From the NCBI GenBank assembly GCA_037179335.1, contig JAKZHN010000011.1, forward strand, positions 402,428-466,427: a stretch of 64,000 nt of DNA, written 5' to 3'. Shown here one piece after another: positions 25,644 through 37,095 of this stretch. The position numbers and the translations under genes were made by a program. The notes beneath the pieces were generated by a model, which worked only from the letters and a program-made list of their open reading frames with translations, had not been told where the DNA came from and made no database searches. Source of the DNA: Cyclaneusma minus (lineage: Eukaryota; Ascomycota; Leotiomycetes; Marthamycetales; Marthamycetaceae). Each line of letters opens with the position of its first letter. Positions within the stretch are counted from its first letter, which is position 1.

Positions 25644-28387
25644 CCAATTTAATTAAAAATTTATTAATCAAAAGAATAGCAATTTCTAATAATAATATTA
25701 TTTAATTCCTTATAAGTAATGCATAAATATAAGTTTTTTCAAAAAAGAATACAAATAATATAAAAATTTCTATTGGATTTTTTAATTTGCAAATTCAGTT
25801 TTTTACTAGTATATTATTAAGATATTTATTTTATATAATTAGCTGCTTTTTAAATAACTTCTAAATAAAACAATAAAATAGATTTGCTTTAATTTTTATA
25901 ATATAATTCCAATTAAAATATATAAATAATATACTAGCTTTTACTATATTAAAAGTATTATTAGAATAGCTTAATTTTTTATATTTTTTATATTTTAATT
26001 TTAATTTTGCCGTATATTCTTTGCAAATATTTTTAATATTTAATAATTTATAGCTTTAAAACTATATTAAAATCCAATTTTATTTTGCCAAAATTTTAAT
26101 ATTTTGCCTAATATATATATAATAGGAGTTTTATTTAAATTTGCAATATTTGTTATAAAAAATAGCTTTTTATTTATTTTGCTAAACACTATTTTATATA
26201 ATTTAATATTATATTTTTAATTTTTGCTATAAATATTTTATATATAATAATATTTTATTTATTATATTTAAAATATAAGTTATTGCATTTAATTTTTTTA
26301 ATTTATCCAATTTAGTTTAAATAATAATTCTATATTTAATTTGGCATTTATAAATAAAATTGGCTTTAGCCTAATTATAATATTTATTCCTTATTTATTT
26401 AAGCCAAAGCATATTTAAAAACGAATTGTATGAATATGCAAATATTCTATATATTTTAATGCTTTAATTTTTCATATTATTCTTATTATTAAAAATTTTA
26501 ATAAAAAGAATTAATATTATTTTATTTTTATTTTATTTTTATTAAAGAAGCAAATTTATTAGTATTATATATATATACTAATTTATTTTTATTCTTTTGC
26601 AAATATTAATAATATAAAATTTCTATTTAATTTATTATTAATAGAAGCAAAAGCAAAAATTACATTTTAAATATTAATTGCAATTAAGCAATTAATTATT
26701 ATATGCTTTTGCCTTATAAAAAAATTGTTAAATTAAATAATTATTAGCAAATTTTCTTTTTTCCCTAATTATTATATTTATATTTATAATTTATAAAATT
26801 AAAAATCTTATTTGCAATTTTTGCAAGAAAACTTTAATTATATTTAATTTAATTATAATTACTATAATCTCAATTATAATTAAAGCTATTTTTATATAAT
26901 TGGCCCTTTTTATTTGCGGCCATTAAAGCCATTACTATTTAAAATATATATTTTATTATTGGATTCTTTGTATTTACAAATTTTATATTTAAATCTTTAG
27001 CAATTTCAATATATTTCCTTTTTATAAATACAATTAAATAAATTATAATTATTAGCACTATAATTCAAATATAAAAAAAACCAATATTAATTCTAATTGC
27101 ATTATTAGCCTTTATTTTAATAATAGCTATTTTTGTTATTTTCGCAATTACATTAATATTAAATTGCTATATTACCATTTGAAATATTATTTAAATTCTA
27201 TATTTTATTATAATTATTATAATATTTTCCTAAACCATTTGCATTAAATATGTTTCTAGCTTTAAATTAAAAATTAAATTTATTTTTGCATTTAATATTT
27301 CCGGCTATATTAAATTTATATTGCATATTAATTTATAATTAATTGCTTTATTAAAGAAATAAAATCCTATTTATTATTATTGCAAAATTTAAAAATAAAT
27401 TAATTATTAAAAAATATAAAAAATATATTTTCTATATAAAAAAGCAAAATTTCCATTTTATAATAAAAAGGATCAATTGTTTTTTTTTTACTTTTTTTCG
27501 CAAATTGATTTATTATATATAATATATATTATTGCTTTATATCTATTATATTTAATATTAAATATTTATAATTTATTTAATAATATTGCTATATAATATA
27601 TACGCCGTTTTTAAATGCAATTAAAATATAATAAATATAAATTATATTATTTTTTAAAAAAAGAAATTAAAATTGCGTATTAAAATAATTGTATAAATAA
27701 TTAAACCATTTATAATATTTGCATATATTATATATATAATACAATTTAATATATAGCATATAAAAATCCTTAAATATATAAACGTTCTTGGCAGCTAATT
27801 ATTTATTATTAAAATTTAAATTAAATAAATTGCATTTACAAATAAAAGCCGCAATTTTGATTTATAATTCATATTTTTTAATTTTAATTTTAAATTTCTA
27901 AATAATTTATTAAATAGCTGCAAAATTATTGAAATTCAAATTGGCTTAATTTTAAATTAAATTAAAAATAAAAGCAAAAGCTTAATTGGCTTTGCTTTCG
28001 CGCGGTATATCCGCATTTTTGGCTAAAATTTATTCAAATTAATTCGCATTGGCTAATTAATTATTCAATTGAAAAAAACTATTGAATAATCCCTAATTTG
28101 AAGCAAAAAAACTATTAAATTATTTTTAATTATTAATACCAGCAGCGCCTTTATCAGCATTATTAATAAATATATTATTGCTTTTATTAAATACAATTTT
28201 CTAATTTAATATATAAATCCCGCTAATATTGCTGCCAATATTAAAAAAGATTAAAATTAAGCGAAATTGGTTTTCAAAATTTTTAATAAAATTTTTATAA
28301 ATAAAATTATTATTAAATTTATAGCTAGTAAATTTAATAATTACTATTTTATTAAATTATTATTTTTTAAAATAAAAGCGGTTATTT

Positions 28388-28612
28388 TATTATAATAATT
28401 AAAAATAAATTAGCAAATAAAAACATATTATATATATTTTTTAATTATAAAAAATAACTATTGCTTTTTTAAATAAAAATAGCAGCGTTTAAATATTATG
28501 TATTAAAAATCTCGCTTAGCTTTTTTAATAAATAATGCTTACCTTCTGCGCATTTCTAGCATATATGCCTCGTGGGGTGCCCGCAGGGCGCCCTCCTCGG
28601 CCCCGTATAATA
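28388..28612 (-). repeat. Right (5') LTR of element E
   Basis: It begins TATTATAATAATT and ends CCGTATAATA. It retains a GC-rich tract at 28,569-28,605 that is lost in its partner, so the two LTRs of one element differ greatly in mutation load. Confidence 0.85.
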
Positions 28613-29365
28613 AAAAGCTTTACTAATAATTAAAATAAAAGCTTTTAAATTAAATATTTTATTATTATTGCAAATAAGGAAATAAATAAGCAAAATTATT
28701 TTTTTCAGATTACCGAAAATCTAATTTATTAAAACTTAATTAAATTCAAAAAAATAATTAAAAGTATATTAGCAAATAAAATTTTAGCAGCTATATAAGC
28801 TATAAATATAATTATAGCTATAAATACCATTTTATTTAAAATTCTAAAGCAATTTAAATCTTCTTTAGCTTTAATAGTAATTTATATAAATTTATTTAAT
28901 TTATATAATTGCTTAATTAAATTAAAAAAAATGGAAAAAAAATTAATAATAAACGTATTATATTTTAAAAAAAGCTATAAATGTAAAAAAAATCCAAAAT
29001 ATATAATAATTTAATAATTATAATAATTTAGCTAATATTATAATCAAAATTAATGATAATAACGCTCTTAAAAAAAATTAAAATTTAAAAAAAATTAAAA
29101 TTAAAATGCAAAAATAAATGGATTGTAAAAAAAAAGAAAATTAAAAACTAAAAATTAAATTAATTAGCTAGCTATAGGCTATAATAAATAAGCATTATAA
29201 AAAAAATCCTAGTATTAGGATAGCTAAAATGGTCGAAATACGTGGGTACTATATATCGGTTAACGCTTAATATTGGCGCTAGCTAGCGCGGTCGAAAAGC
29301 GTTTCCAAACCCTTAAGGTCTGGCAGCGCGCCCTTTACCCTTAATCCTTAAACAAATACAACACC
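28613..29365. other. Border between AT-rich and normal compartments
   Basis: The first 600 bases are still AT-rich with A runs. Near 29,215 composition becomes ordinary within a few dozen bases. Nothing coding is visible. The border is followed at once by the DUF6604-like relic. Confidence 0.6.
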
Positions 29366-29647
29366 TTAAACACCCTGCCGTACTACGCGTAGAACCCTGA
29401 ACCTTGACGGTTCGACAGCAACAGAAACGATGTGCTTGCCGGTGACCGGTTTCGGACGATTGGCTTTCGCCTTGCTGGGACCTTTGCCGTTGCCATTTCC
29501 CTTCTTCTTTTTCTTCTTTTGAGATCCCGTCTCTGCCTTCTCAGCGGAGTCTCGGACGAAGCCACAGGCGGCAGCTGTAGCAGCGAGCCATTTGACGACA
29601 TGAGCTGTGCCCTGTTTGTAGAGGGCATATGTGGAGAGAAATGCCAT
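29366..29647 (-). pseudogene. DUF6604-like protein, N-terminal fragment
   Basis: The 93-codon frame begins MAFLSTYALYKQGTAHVVKW and continues LAATAAACGF. It resembles the start of the fungal DUF6604 domain (a short lead, then a YKxGT-xxVxxWLxxTAxxCG pattern). A lysine-rich run (KKKKKKGNGNGKG) follows, as is common in these proteins before the xxxKDFxxLA block, here decayed to GKHIVSVAVEP. Intact members are many hundreds of residues long, so this is a stump. Its missing 3' part would lie toward the AT-rich compartment. The function of the family is not known to me. The assignment rests on remembered family pattern and could be wrong. Confidence 0.5.
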
Positions 29648-30832
29648 GGCGTAGTCGTGGACTCGTGATTCTGGAATTGTTCAGGCGGCGACTCGCTCTA
29701 CTCCACCGTGCTGGAGAGCTGCAGAGGCTTGGGTTTTGCGAAATTGAGGCGGTCCGTTGGTTGCGACCAGTCAGTCAAAGTTCTCAAAGGCTCGAGCCTG
29801 AGTCCTTCGGATGTAATAATGTAGGTGCCTTGCGGGTTTGACTCTTGGGGACGAAATTGTTGTTTAGACTAGCGCCTTTTGGAGGAGGAAACAAGATTTT
29901 TGCTTTGTGTCTCCAACACGATTTTTCAACACGATAAAAACACGGTGAAAACACGGTGAGAAAGCGAACACACCGAACACATCAACACGGTGATAAAAGC
30001 ATTTCTTAGAGATTTGAACTGCACCAGCGACACGACATGGAGTGGGGGGTCCGGAGACCCCTCTTCCCCGGGTTTCCCCTGGATCTTGTCCATTATTCTG
30101 CGGGTAGTTATGGAGAGGAATATAGCTTTGGTACGAGATGATCTCAAGTGACCGATCGATCGAGTCAGTAGATTATATTCAAGTTGCTTAGTCATCACGG
30201 CTAGAGTTGACACTCTACAGCATTTTACTGTTTCGCGGTGTTAGCGTGATTACTACGTCTGAGGTTTCCGGCTACAAGCCTACAACGTAGAAGGGAACTA
30301 CTTTTCCCATGAATTTATTTTGTATTCTGCTTTTACTGTATGAAAATGCCCGGCAATCATTGTTCCATCCAGCAACTCTCATGTCAACTTTGACGCATCT
30401 CCTGCACTAAGTACGCAAGACACCGCTGCAGACGTCAGTCTCACTTGTCACAGACGCGGCCATGGGCAGCTGGTGGCGCATGCTGGCTACCTATCTCCAG
30501 CCAGGCATCTTGATAACACCACATGATCCCTCAGTTCTGGCGACCATCTGAACGGTTGTGGCTGCGGGCTGGCGACGTACAATACAAGTACCTGCTTCCA
30601 AGTACTGCGCAGCTTCCCCTCTCCTTCCGCTCCCGTGCATCGCCAGTAATCCAGCCAGCATCCTTTGGCCGCTCATTCCTCCAATAGCTCCATCTCCAAC
30701 TTTAGACTTTCCGGCCTCCGATCTGTTTTGGTCCCTGATGCGCGCCGACTCGATTCGCGTACCAAGCTCCCGCGTCTCCGCCCGCCTTCAGCTGCCTAAT
30801 GCGATCCGTAGAGGCCCAAACAACGCCTGAAG
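29648..30832. other. Intergenic region upstream of the Atg22-like gene
   Basis: No coding sequence is supported. A cluster of short direct repeats of the type ACACGGTGA/AACACGAT lies at about 29,908-29,995. The last 250 bases before the ATG at 30,833 are pyrimidine-rich on the plus strand, as in many fungal promoters. Confidence 0.5.
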
Positions 30833-33064
30833 ATGGTTCCACGAGCCAGTCAAGTTCAGCCGCCCAATGATCCACCGTCCTATCGCGCGCGATCGAATAG
30901 CACGAAGCAGCACTCCATACGGTCCTTCTCTTCGTCCTTCGAGGCCGACGATGAACGCTCCGAAAGCTCGCTGGATCGAGATAGCATGATGGATCGCGAA
31001 GAACTGCGGCCGAGGCCTAAATACCCGGGCGAGGATGTGCGGCCGACGAGCAGAAAGGAGCTGTTTGGCTGGTACGCCTATGGCTTTGCTGCGGAGGTTT
31101 TTGTGATCTGCGGCATGGGTATGTGATGTTCTCTACGCTGCGAAATAATCCCCTGAAGCTCGAGTGGAGATCGGGAAGCTGGCAGGAAGCTGGAGCCTCG
31201 TTTGGAGCTTAAGACATTCCCACCGGGACCGTTTCTTGAAGCCTCGGATTCTCGGAATGAACGAACAAAGCTAACATGTCTTTTTACAGGCTCATTTGTC
31301 CCCATCAACTTAGAACAGCTCGCTCGCGAGAATGGCGTATTGCTATCAGATCGAACGAAGTCCTGTACCGTCCCATCGAGGTCATCCATAACGAGCGATC
31401 CCGATTTATTGCAGAGAATTGTGACAGGCATGACGACCACTGTTGTGAAGGATACCGGACAATGCGTCGTCAACATCCTGGGTGTGGAAATAAATACTGC
31501 CAGTTTTGCCATGTACACTTTCTCGATCAGTGTTGCTTTGCAGGCACTACTTGTCGTATCAATAAGTTGTGCAGCAGATCATGGACCCTACCGGAAAAGG
31601 CTTCTTCTGGGCTTTGCCTTCACTGGAGCCATTGCCACTATGCTTTTCCTCCCCATCGGTCCCAACCTCTACTTGCTAGGTGCTTTACTCGCCATCATTG
31701 CTAATACCTGTCTCGGCGCCTCCTTCGTCCTCCTAAACAGCTTCCTCCCACTCCTCGTCCGCCACCACCCCCGCGTCGAAGCCGCCGAAATGGGCGCAGA
31801 AACCCCCTTCTCAGAAAACTTTCCCCTTCCCCCTGAAGAAGAGCTAGTCGAGCCAAATGACAACGACCCAACTCTTGTCAACTCGGCTGCTGCCCTCCTT
31901 CCCCCTATCGACGAAGCCATCTCCGAAATTTCCCCCACCACCTCCCTCCAACTCGAACTCTCGACACAGATTTCCTCTCGCGGCGTCGGTATTGGCTATT
32001 CCGCCAGCTTATTTGTCCAATGTATCTCCATCATAATCCTCCTCCTCATGCACAGCACCAACTTCTCCATCCGCCTCGTGATCTTCCTCATCGGCACCTG
32101 GTGGCTCCTCTTCACCATCCCCGCCGCCATAAACCTACGCCCCCGTCCTGGCCCGCCTCTCCCCGACCTCTCTTCCCCCTCCAATACCCCGGGCGGCAAA
32201 TCCTCACGCCGCAGCTGGCCCGCCTACCTCGTGCACTCCTGGAAAGCACTCTTCCGCACCGCCCGCCTCGCCTACCGCCTCAAGGACATCCTTCTCTTCC
32301 TCACCGCCTGGTTTCTAATCAGCGACGCCATCGCCACCGTCAGCGGCACCGCCATTCTCTTCGCCAAAACCACGCTGCACATGCAACCCTCCGCGCTCGC
32401 CCTCATAAACGTAATCGGCACCACCACCGGCGTCCTCGGCGCCTTCGGCTGGTCTTCTCTCTCCCGCACCCTGCATCTCGCCCCGCACCAAACAATCCTC
32501 GCGTGCATCTGCCTCTTCGAACTCATTCCTCTCTACGGCCTGCTTGGGTATTTTCCTTCCATCCAACGGCTTGGGTATTTGGGTTTGCAGCAGCCTTGGG
32601 AGATGTATCTGCTTGGATTCATTTACGGCTTTGTACTTGGGGGATTGAGTTCCTATTGCAGATCATTGTTTGGCGAGCTTATTCCGCCAGGCTCAGAAGC
32701 GCAGTTTTATGCACTCTATGCGATTACGGATAAAGGGAGTAGTGTCTTTGGCCCAGCTATTGTAGGGGCGATTGTGGACAGAACGGGGGAGATACGACCA
32801 GCGTTTTGGTTTCTGGCGGTGCTGGTGGGGGTGCCGGGGTTTTTTATCTGGTTTGTGGATACGGAGAGGGGGAAGCGGGAGGCTGTGAAACTGGCAGGCG
32901 TGATTGAGGGGATCAAAGACGGGGAGCGGAATGGGAATGGGAACGGACATGGGTCTTTTGAGGGGCTGAGGGGGAGGGGGAGGAGTGATAGTCTAGATGG
33001 GTTTTTGGCGGGCGAGGATGGGGAGGATGATGGGGAGGAGTACGAACATGGGCGTGAGTATTGA
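30833..33064 (+). CDS. atg22: Atg22-like vacuolar amino-acid effluxer (MFS)
   Basis: Two exons, 30,833-31,118 and 31,290-33,064, join across a 171-bp intron (GTATGT...TTTTTACAG) to give 686 aa. The join restores ELFGWYAYGFAAEVFVICGM followed by GSFVPINLEQLARENGVLLS, the hallmark start of fungal Atg22. Family knowledge: Atg22 proteins are multi-spanning vacuolar membrane transporters that release amino acids after autophagic breakdown. The first 85 residues are polar, Ser-rich and charged (cytosolic tail). Roughly 10-12 hydrophobic segments follow, interrupted by a long acidic loop (encoded about 31,800-31,960) and a Pro/Ser loop (about 32,130-32,210). The C-terminus is a Gly/Glu/Asp-rich tail. 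Start choice: first ATG with the conserved tail and no upstream in-frame extension seen. Filamentous fungi often have more than one Atg22 paralog, so the exact ortholog is not settled. Confidence 0.9.
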
Positions 33065-33720
33065 TGTGTAGCTGAATTGTTGATTTTGTGTTTTCGTGGG
33101 CATTTTTAGTGGTTTCTTTGGGCGTTTGAGCGTGCGTCATTTTTCTGCATTTTCTGAGCGAAGGCGTTTGAGGGTAGCTTTTTTTGCATTCTCGTGGTCG
33201 CGCGTCTTTTTACTTTCATGGCAGCGAGCGGGTCTTGCTGCGTTTGCATACAGTAGGAGGTGGTGACTTGCATAGGGCTAGGTAATGATTTGCATACTTC
33301 CCAGGCGTAATTTTCTAGATACCTGGTATCCTTCGCTTTCTGGGTATCTTTGTGGGGGGTCCGAGAGTGTTGAGTGCTCAGGCTATGGATCGTGGTCTGT
33401 TGTCGATAGGTGCATAGGCTCGTAGAAAAATGCAGATGTCTGCGGCCAAATCTTCTTGTTTCCATGTAGACTGCTGCTATATTAGTGGAGATCGAACATG
33501 AAGCCCTGTCTGCCCCCAACTTTGTGGGCGTGGGGTCCTGGGGCTGGAAGGGTTCATGATTACAGGGACAGCACGCGTTATCGGTGGGTATCAATGGCTT
33601 TTGCTGACATAGATACAAGCGAGGCATGGGGATCAGTATTGGTGTTGGGTATCATTTCAATTTCCGAACTGTCTGGTCCGTACTACTAACATTCGCGCTG
33701 CAAGTCAAGGGCCACCGTAT
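33065..33720. other. Convergent intergenic region
   Basis: This lies between the 3' ends of the Atg22-like gene (plus) and THOC7 (minus). It is GT-rich on the plus strand. A 173-codon minus-strand frame (33,106-33,627) has no domain-like composition and I regard it as chance. No terminator motif stands out. Confidence 0.5.
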
Positions 33721-34938
33721 CTAGGTGGTGTCCATATTGTCCTCAGCAGCAGCTGGGGTATCGGCAGCTGGGGTGTCAGCAGCTGAAGTAGCAGCCGTCT
33801 CTGCCTCCTCGGCAACTGGCTGTGGCTCCACAACGGAGGGTATGCTGTCTTCCATGGGAAGATCCTCCATCTCTGGCTTGTCCACCTCCATCTCGCCTTC
33901 TTCCTGTGTCTCCCTAGGTACGGTCTCCGAGAATGCCGGTGAAGCTGCACGGCTACCAGCATGGCTACCTGCACAGCTTCCAGCACGACTGCCTGGAGCA
34001 CGACTGGCCTCTCTGCTGTTGCCTCCACTTCCTCTGCCCCTGCTCCTCGATCGACTAGTAGCCCTACTTCCCGGCGCCGACAGCGAGCCAGCTGGCATAG
34101 GCCTTGGTCGCAAGCCCTCCCTTCTCGCAGGCTCCACAGGCTCATCCATAGCATGACCCTCACCCTGCGCCGGCGTAGCACCCCCACTCTCCCTGCCACC
34201 CCTCGGCGTCTGGCCACCCCTACTTCCATCGCCAACCTCTCCATCCTCATCCTGACCATCCATACCCTCCCTGCGTTCCACCTCCTCCTTCTCATCCCTA
34301 ATCAAGCTTCTCAAGCGCATTCCCTCCTCCACAATCTTCCCAAACTGTTCGCGCCTCTCCACCCACGTCTCCGCATACGTCTTACTCTCCTTCTCCAACT
34401 CCCTACATTCTTCTTCCAACTTCCGCAAATTGACAGCCTGTTCACTCCTGGCTCTCAGCAACCTCGAATCAAATATCTTGTTCGCCAGCTCATCAAACTT
34501 CTTCCGCTTCTCCAACGTAGCCTTCGCCTCATCCAGCTGCAGTCTCAACTGTGCCGTATTATCCTTCACAGCCTGAGCCGCCTCCAGAATCCTGACTTTC
34601 TCGGTAGCGTAGCGGGCGCGTTCGGCTTCGTTGCTGTTTTGCAGGAATTGAATGCGTGCGATGGAGGCATCGAAAGCGGCGAAGTCGAGCAGCATGTCTT
34701 GGTGGAATTGGCGGCGCTCGTCAAGCAGCTTCTGCGCTTCGGCCTCGGCAGCTGCATCGTCGTCGGCGCTGGAGTTTTCGGGAGGAGGCGTAGGGGATTG
34801 GAGGGCGGTGGTGAGGAGGGAGCCGGGTGTGAGCAGGCGTTTGGTGATGCGCTTGAAGGCGCGTTCTTCGACGTTGAGGAGGCGCGTTTTGTGGAGGGCA
34901 TCTTCTTCGTGCGGGTCGAGCAGCTGGAAGGATGCCAT
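33721..34938 (-). CDS. THOC7: THO complex subunit 7 (THOC7/Mft1 family)
   Basis: A single exon of 405 aa. Residues about 10-230 carry the THOC7 pattern: LHKTRLLNVEERAFKRITKR near the start, then a long coiled coil with FHQDMLLDFAAFDASIARIQ and, further on, LRLQLDEAKATLEKRKKFDE followed by LANKIF. Family knowledge: THOC7 is a coiled-coil subunit of the nuclear THO/TREX complex, coupling transcription elongation to mRNA export. The C-terminal 170 residues are disordered-looking: Gly/Arg/Ser-rich with short repeats (AGSCAGSHAGSR), then acidic, then an Ala/Thr/Pro tail with AADTPAADTPAA. It is longer than animal THOC7 (about 200 aa) because of this tail, a usual fungal feature. It starts 671 bp from Elongin A on the other strand, so the two probably share a divergent promoter region. 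Confidence 0.9.
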   Translation of the reverse strand: MASFQLLDPHEEDALHKTRLLNVEERAFKRITKRLLTPGSLLTTALQSPTPPPENSSADDDAAAEAEAQKLLDERRQFHQDMLLDFAAFDASIARIQFLQNSNEAERARYATEKVRILEAAQAVKDNTAQLRLQLDEAKATLEKRKKFDELANKIFDSRLLRARSEQAVNLRKLEEECRELEKESKTYAETWVERREQFGKIVEEGMRLRSLIRDEKEEVERREGMDGQDEDGEVGDGSRGGQTPRGGRESGGATPAQGEGHAMDEPVEPARREGLRPRPMPAGSLSAPGSRATSRSRSRGRGSGGNSREASRAPGSRAGSCAGSHAGSRAASPAFSETVPRETQEEGEMEVDKPEMEDLPMEDSIPSVVEPQPVAEEAETAATSAADTPAADTPAAAEDNMDTT

Positions 34939-35126
34939 TTTGAAGGTTGTTGCGGGTTGTGTGGTTAGAGTTTGGTGGTTTGGGGATTGGTGGAGCTCGT
35001 GTGGCAGAATCTCAGTAGTTTGAGGTTTTCATTGATTGCTGTTCACTGTGGTGTTGACAGTGAAAGGTCTAGCTTTGCCGCGCGCCAAGATTCTCTGCGC
35101 GTTTGGCGGGTGCGTTTGCGATTTAA

Positions 35127-35176
35127 AGTGTGGTCTGTGCAGCTCCCCAGCCTTGTGGAGCTGCACAGACCACACT
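35127..35176. promoter_or_regulatory. Perfect 20-bp inverted repeat with 10-bp loop
   Basis: The left arm 35,127-35,146 (AGTGTGGTCTGTGCAGCTCC) and right arm 35,157-35,176 are exact reverse complements, separated by ccagccttgt. It lies in the divergent region between THOC7 and Elongin A, 434 bp upstream of the Elongin A ATG. It could fold as a cruciform or an RNA hairpin, or be a dimeric protein site or a small foldback insertion. No function is known to me. Confidence 0.85.
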
Positions 35177-35609
35177 CAAGAGCCGCACCTTGCTCGTCCC
35201 AGCCAGCCTGCATCGACGACAATGGGAATATCGCTAACTACAATGGACTCAACAATACCTCGCAGCTCTTATTCAGGATGTGCCCTAACACTGTCCAAGC
35301 CCTAAGCGCTAGCGCGCAGCATTTCTTTGTTCTGAACAGCCGAGACAGCTGCCTCGACTTTTCGCAAGCTCTTCCCCCACACTCCTCCACATCAACAAGT
35401 CACCACTCGACTGAATCATTTTGCATTCGTCGGTCAGCAACCACGACTTCTTGTCTCTTCCATTGCGCATCGCACTCCTGCTCTGATTTCTGCAAGCCAC
35501 TTCTCACAACACTTCCAACTTCCGTTGATCTTCGCGATCCATCTCCAACGAGCCCACAGCTCTCCCCAACACACTCCACTTCCAGCTTCTTGTCACTTAT
35601 AGCGCCAAG

Positions 35610-37095
35610 ATGCCTGCTACGTCCCTGTTCCAACTTGCCACCAAGGCTTGCATTCAGAACATTCATCGTGAGTTGCGCAACACCCCTCCTGCTGCGGCAT
35701 GGCAAGCTAACTCCCATTCCAGAGCTCGAAAGTGTTGGTGACATGCCATACGACAAAGTCAAGAAGGTTCTTGCCAAGGTCCCCTCCGCCGAGCAGCTGT
35801 ACACCATCGAGAAGCATTCGAACCAAATCATTGGCCATGACGAGGAGCTCTGGCTCGCCCTGATCAAGCGCGACGTCGAGCAGTTTGAAAAGAAGAACTA
35901 CAAGCCCTCGAACCCCGCCAAGTGGTACCACGTCTACAAGCGCTACATGAGCGAGCAGCAAGCCTCGATTGACGCCGACGCCGAGATTCTCCGAAAGAAG
36001 AAAACCGAGCGCGATGCTGAGTTGGCCAAGAAGTCCGTCAAGTTCGTGGACAACCGAGTTGCGCCCAAGCTTCCCATGGACCGTAACATGCGCCGCGAGC
36101 AGCCAGCCAAGACTCCCGCCTCTTCGTCTGTCGTTTTCGACGGTCGCATCAAAAAGGGCGCCAACGGCACTAGTTTCATGGCCAAGGTCCGCAAAGACGC
36201 TGTGGCACATGCTGCCATGCGCCGCCAGGCCTTCGCGCCCAAGATTATGACCCCTGTCGTCCGCGCTCCCGAGGACCATGTCCGAAACGGTTCCTTTTCG
36301 ATTGACAGCAAATACCAGCTGGCTGTCGCCGCCCACGCCAAGAAGGCATCCGATTCCCCCGAGAGCCCCACTGACAAAGCCTCCCGCGCCCTGTGTGGCA
36401 AGGGTCTGGCTCTGACGGAGCGCGAAGCCCGACTTCGTGCCGCCAAGCGTGATGTCGAGTCTGCTCCCAAGGAGACCATCCTGAGCGATGAAGACCTCAC
36501 TGCCGACGATTGTGACGAGTTTGGAGATCTGTTTGGCGAGAAGAGCGCATCCACCAGCCCTCCCCGCTGGCAATCGAAGTTGATCGCTGTGCCTCGTGCC
36601 AGCCCCGCCAAGACTGCTGCCACTCAACCTCTCCCTCCCAAGTTCTCCGAGGCCTCGACTAACACCTCCGCTACTCGCCCCCTCCCTCCCACCTTCGCCG
36701 AAGCCGAGAAGGCCGCCAAGCTTGCCGCTTGCAAGCCCGGCCCCGTGCGCAGCAGCTATGCTGGCAGCCGTGCTACAACTCCCATTATTCTCACTGGATA
36801 TGTCGAGGAAGCCACCGGTGCTCGCCCTACGTCTGACAACCCAGCTCCAATCCGTAATGCGTCTCCAGTTGCCGGCCGATCCATCAAGGAAGCCACCGGT
36901 GCTCGCCGTACGTCTGCCAGCCCAGCTGCCAGCATCATCCGCGTCCCGGGCCAGCACATGATCAGCCGCTCTCCCAGCCCTGCTGGTTCTTACACTGCCT
37001 CTGGATCATACCACGCAGCCCCTCGTGTCTTCAAGCGCAAGGCGCCCGCCGACCCGTTCAACGTGGCAGCGACCCGAAACAAGCGCTATCGTTGA
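35610..37095 (+). CDS. ELOA: Elongin A (RNA polymerase II transcription factor SIII subunit A)
   Basis: Exons 35,610-35,667 and 35,723-37,095 join across a 55-bp intron (GTGAGT...TTCCAG) to give 476 aa. The N-terminus, SLFQLATKACIQNIHQLESV followed by GDMPYDKVKKVL, and the next block SAEQLYTIEKHSNQI...LWLALIKRDV match the Elongin-A domain. Family knowledge: this domain binds Elongin C and supports transcription elongation and, in some organisms, a ubiquitin ligase role. Residues about 90-180 hold a basic helix and a conserved SVVFDGRIKKGANGTSFMAKVRK segment. The rest is disordered, Ala/Ser/Pro-rich, with a twofold repeat EATGARPTS/EATGARRTS (about 36,808-36,914), and ends FKRKAPADPFN...RNKRYR. 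The ATG at 35,610 is chosen because it begins the conserved domain; upstream frame is open to 34,972 but unlike the family. Confidence 0.88.

Larger units (their letters stand above)
21130..28612 (-). mobile_element. Element E: Ty3/Gypsy retrotransposon
   Basis: Direct repeats of 226 bp (21,130-21,355) and 225 bp (28,388-28,612) bound a 7,483-bp element. Flanks are aaaaa (21,125-21,129) and aaaag (28,613-28,617), consistent with a 5-bp duplication mutated once, though such A runs are weak evidence in this background. The RT remnant is on the minus strand at about 25,362-25,643, roughly 2.7 kb in from the right LTR, which is therefore the 5' LTR. Gag, protease and integrase are not individually recognisable to me. 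Confidence 0.85.
1..29215. repeat. AT-rich, RIP-like degenerated transposon compartment
   Basis: Nearly all of this stretch is A and T, and stop codons are dense in all six frames. Translating it piecewise recovers retrotransposon protein motifs in which D has become N, G has become R, K or E, and Q or W has become a stop. That is the pattern expected from C-to-T and G-to-A change. The remaining C and G sit mainly in a few islands inside LTRs (about 2,310-2,445, 16,775-16,880, 28,569-28,605). Composition changes abruptly to ordinary GC near 29,215. RIP is the known fungal process that best fits; I infer it from the pattern and did not compute an index. Confidence 0.9.

Noticed and set aside
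29908..30235. ACACGGTGA repeats at 29,908-29,995 and a CGCGGTGTTAGCGTG segment at 30,233 as ends of a DNA transposon
   Set aside because: The inverted similarity is short and gapped and no target duplication is visible.
32020..32733. 237-codon plus frame within the Atg22-like exon
   Set aside because: It overlaps the conserved transporter frame and is His/Pro/Arg-rich, a codon-bias shadow.
33106..33627. 173-codon minus-strand frame after the Atg22-like gene
   Set aside because: Low-complexity, no domain, lies in a 3' flank with no promoter-like sequence.
34972..35609. Extended N-terminus of Elongin A from an upstream ATG
   Set aside because: The extra 200-odd residues are unlike the family. 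The conserved domain begins at the ATG at 35,610, with an intron 58 bases later that the long frame ignores.
35707..36957. 416-codon minus-strand frame opposite Elongin A
   Set aside because: Antisense shadow of a well-supported conserved gene.
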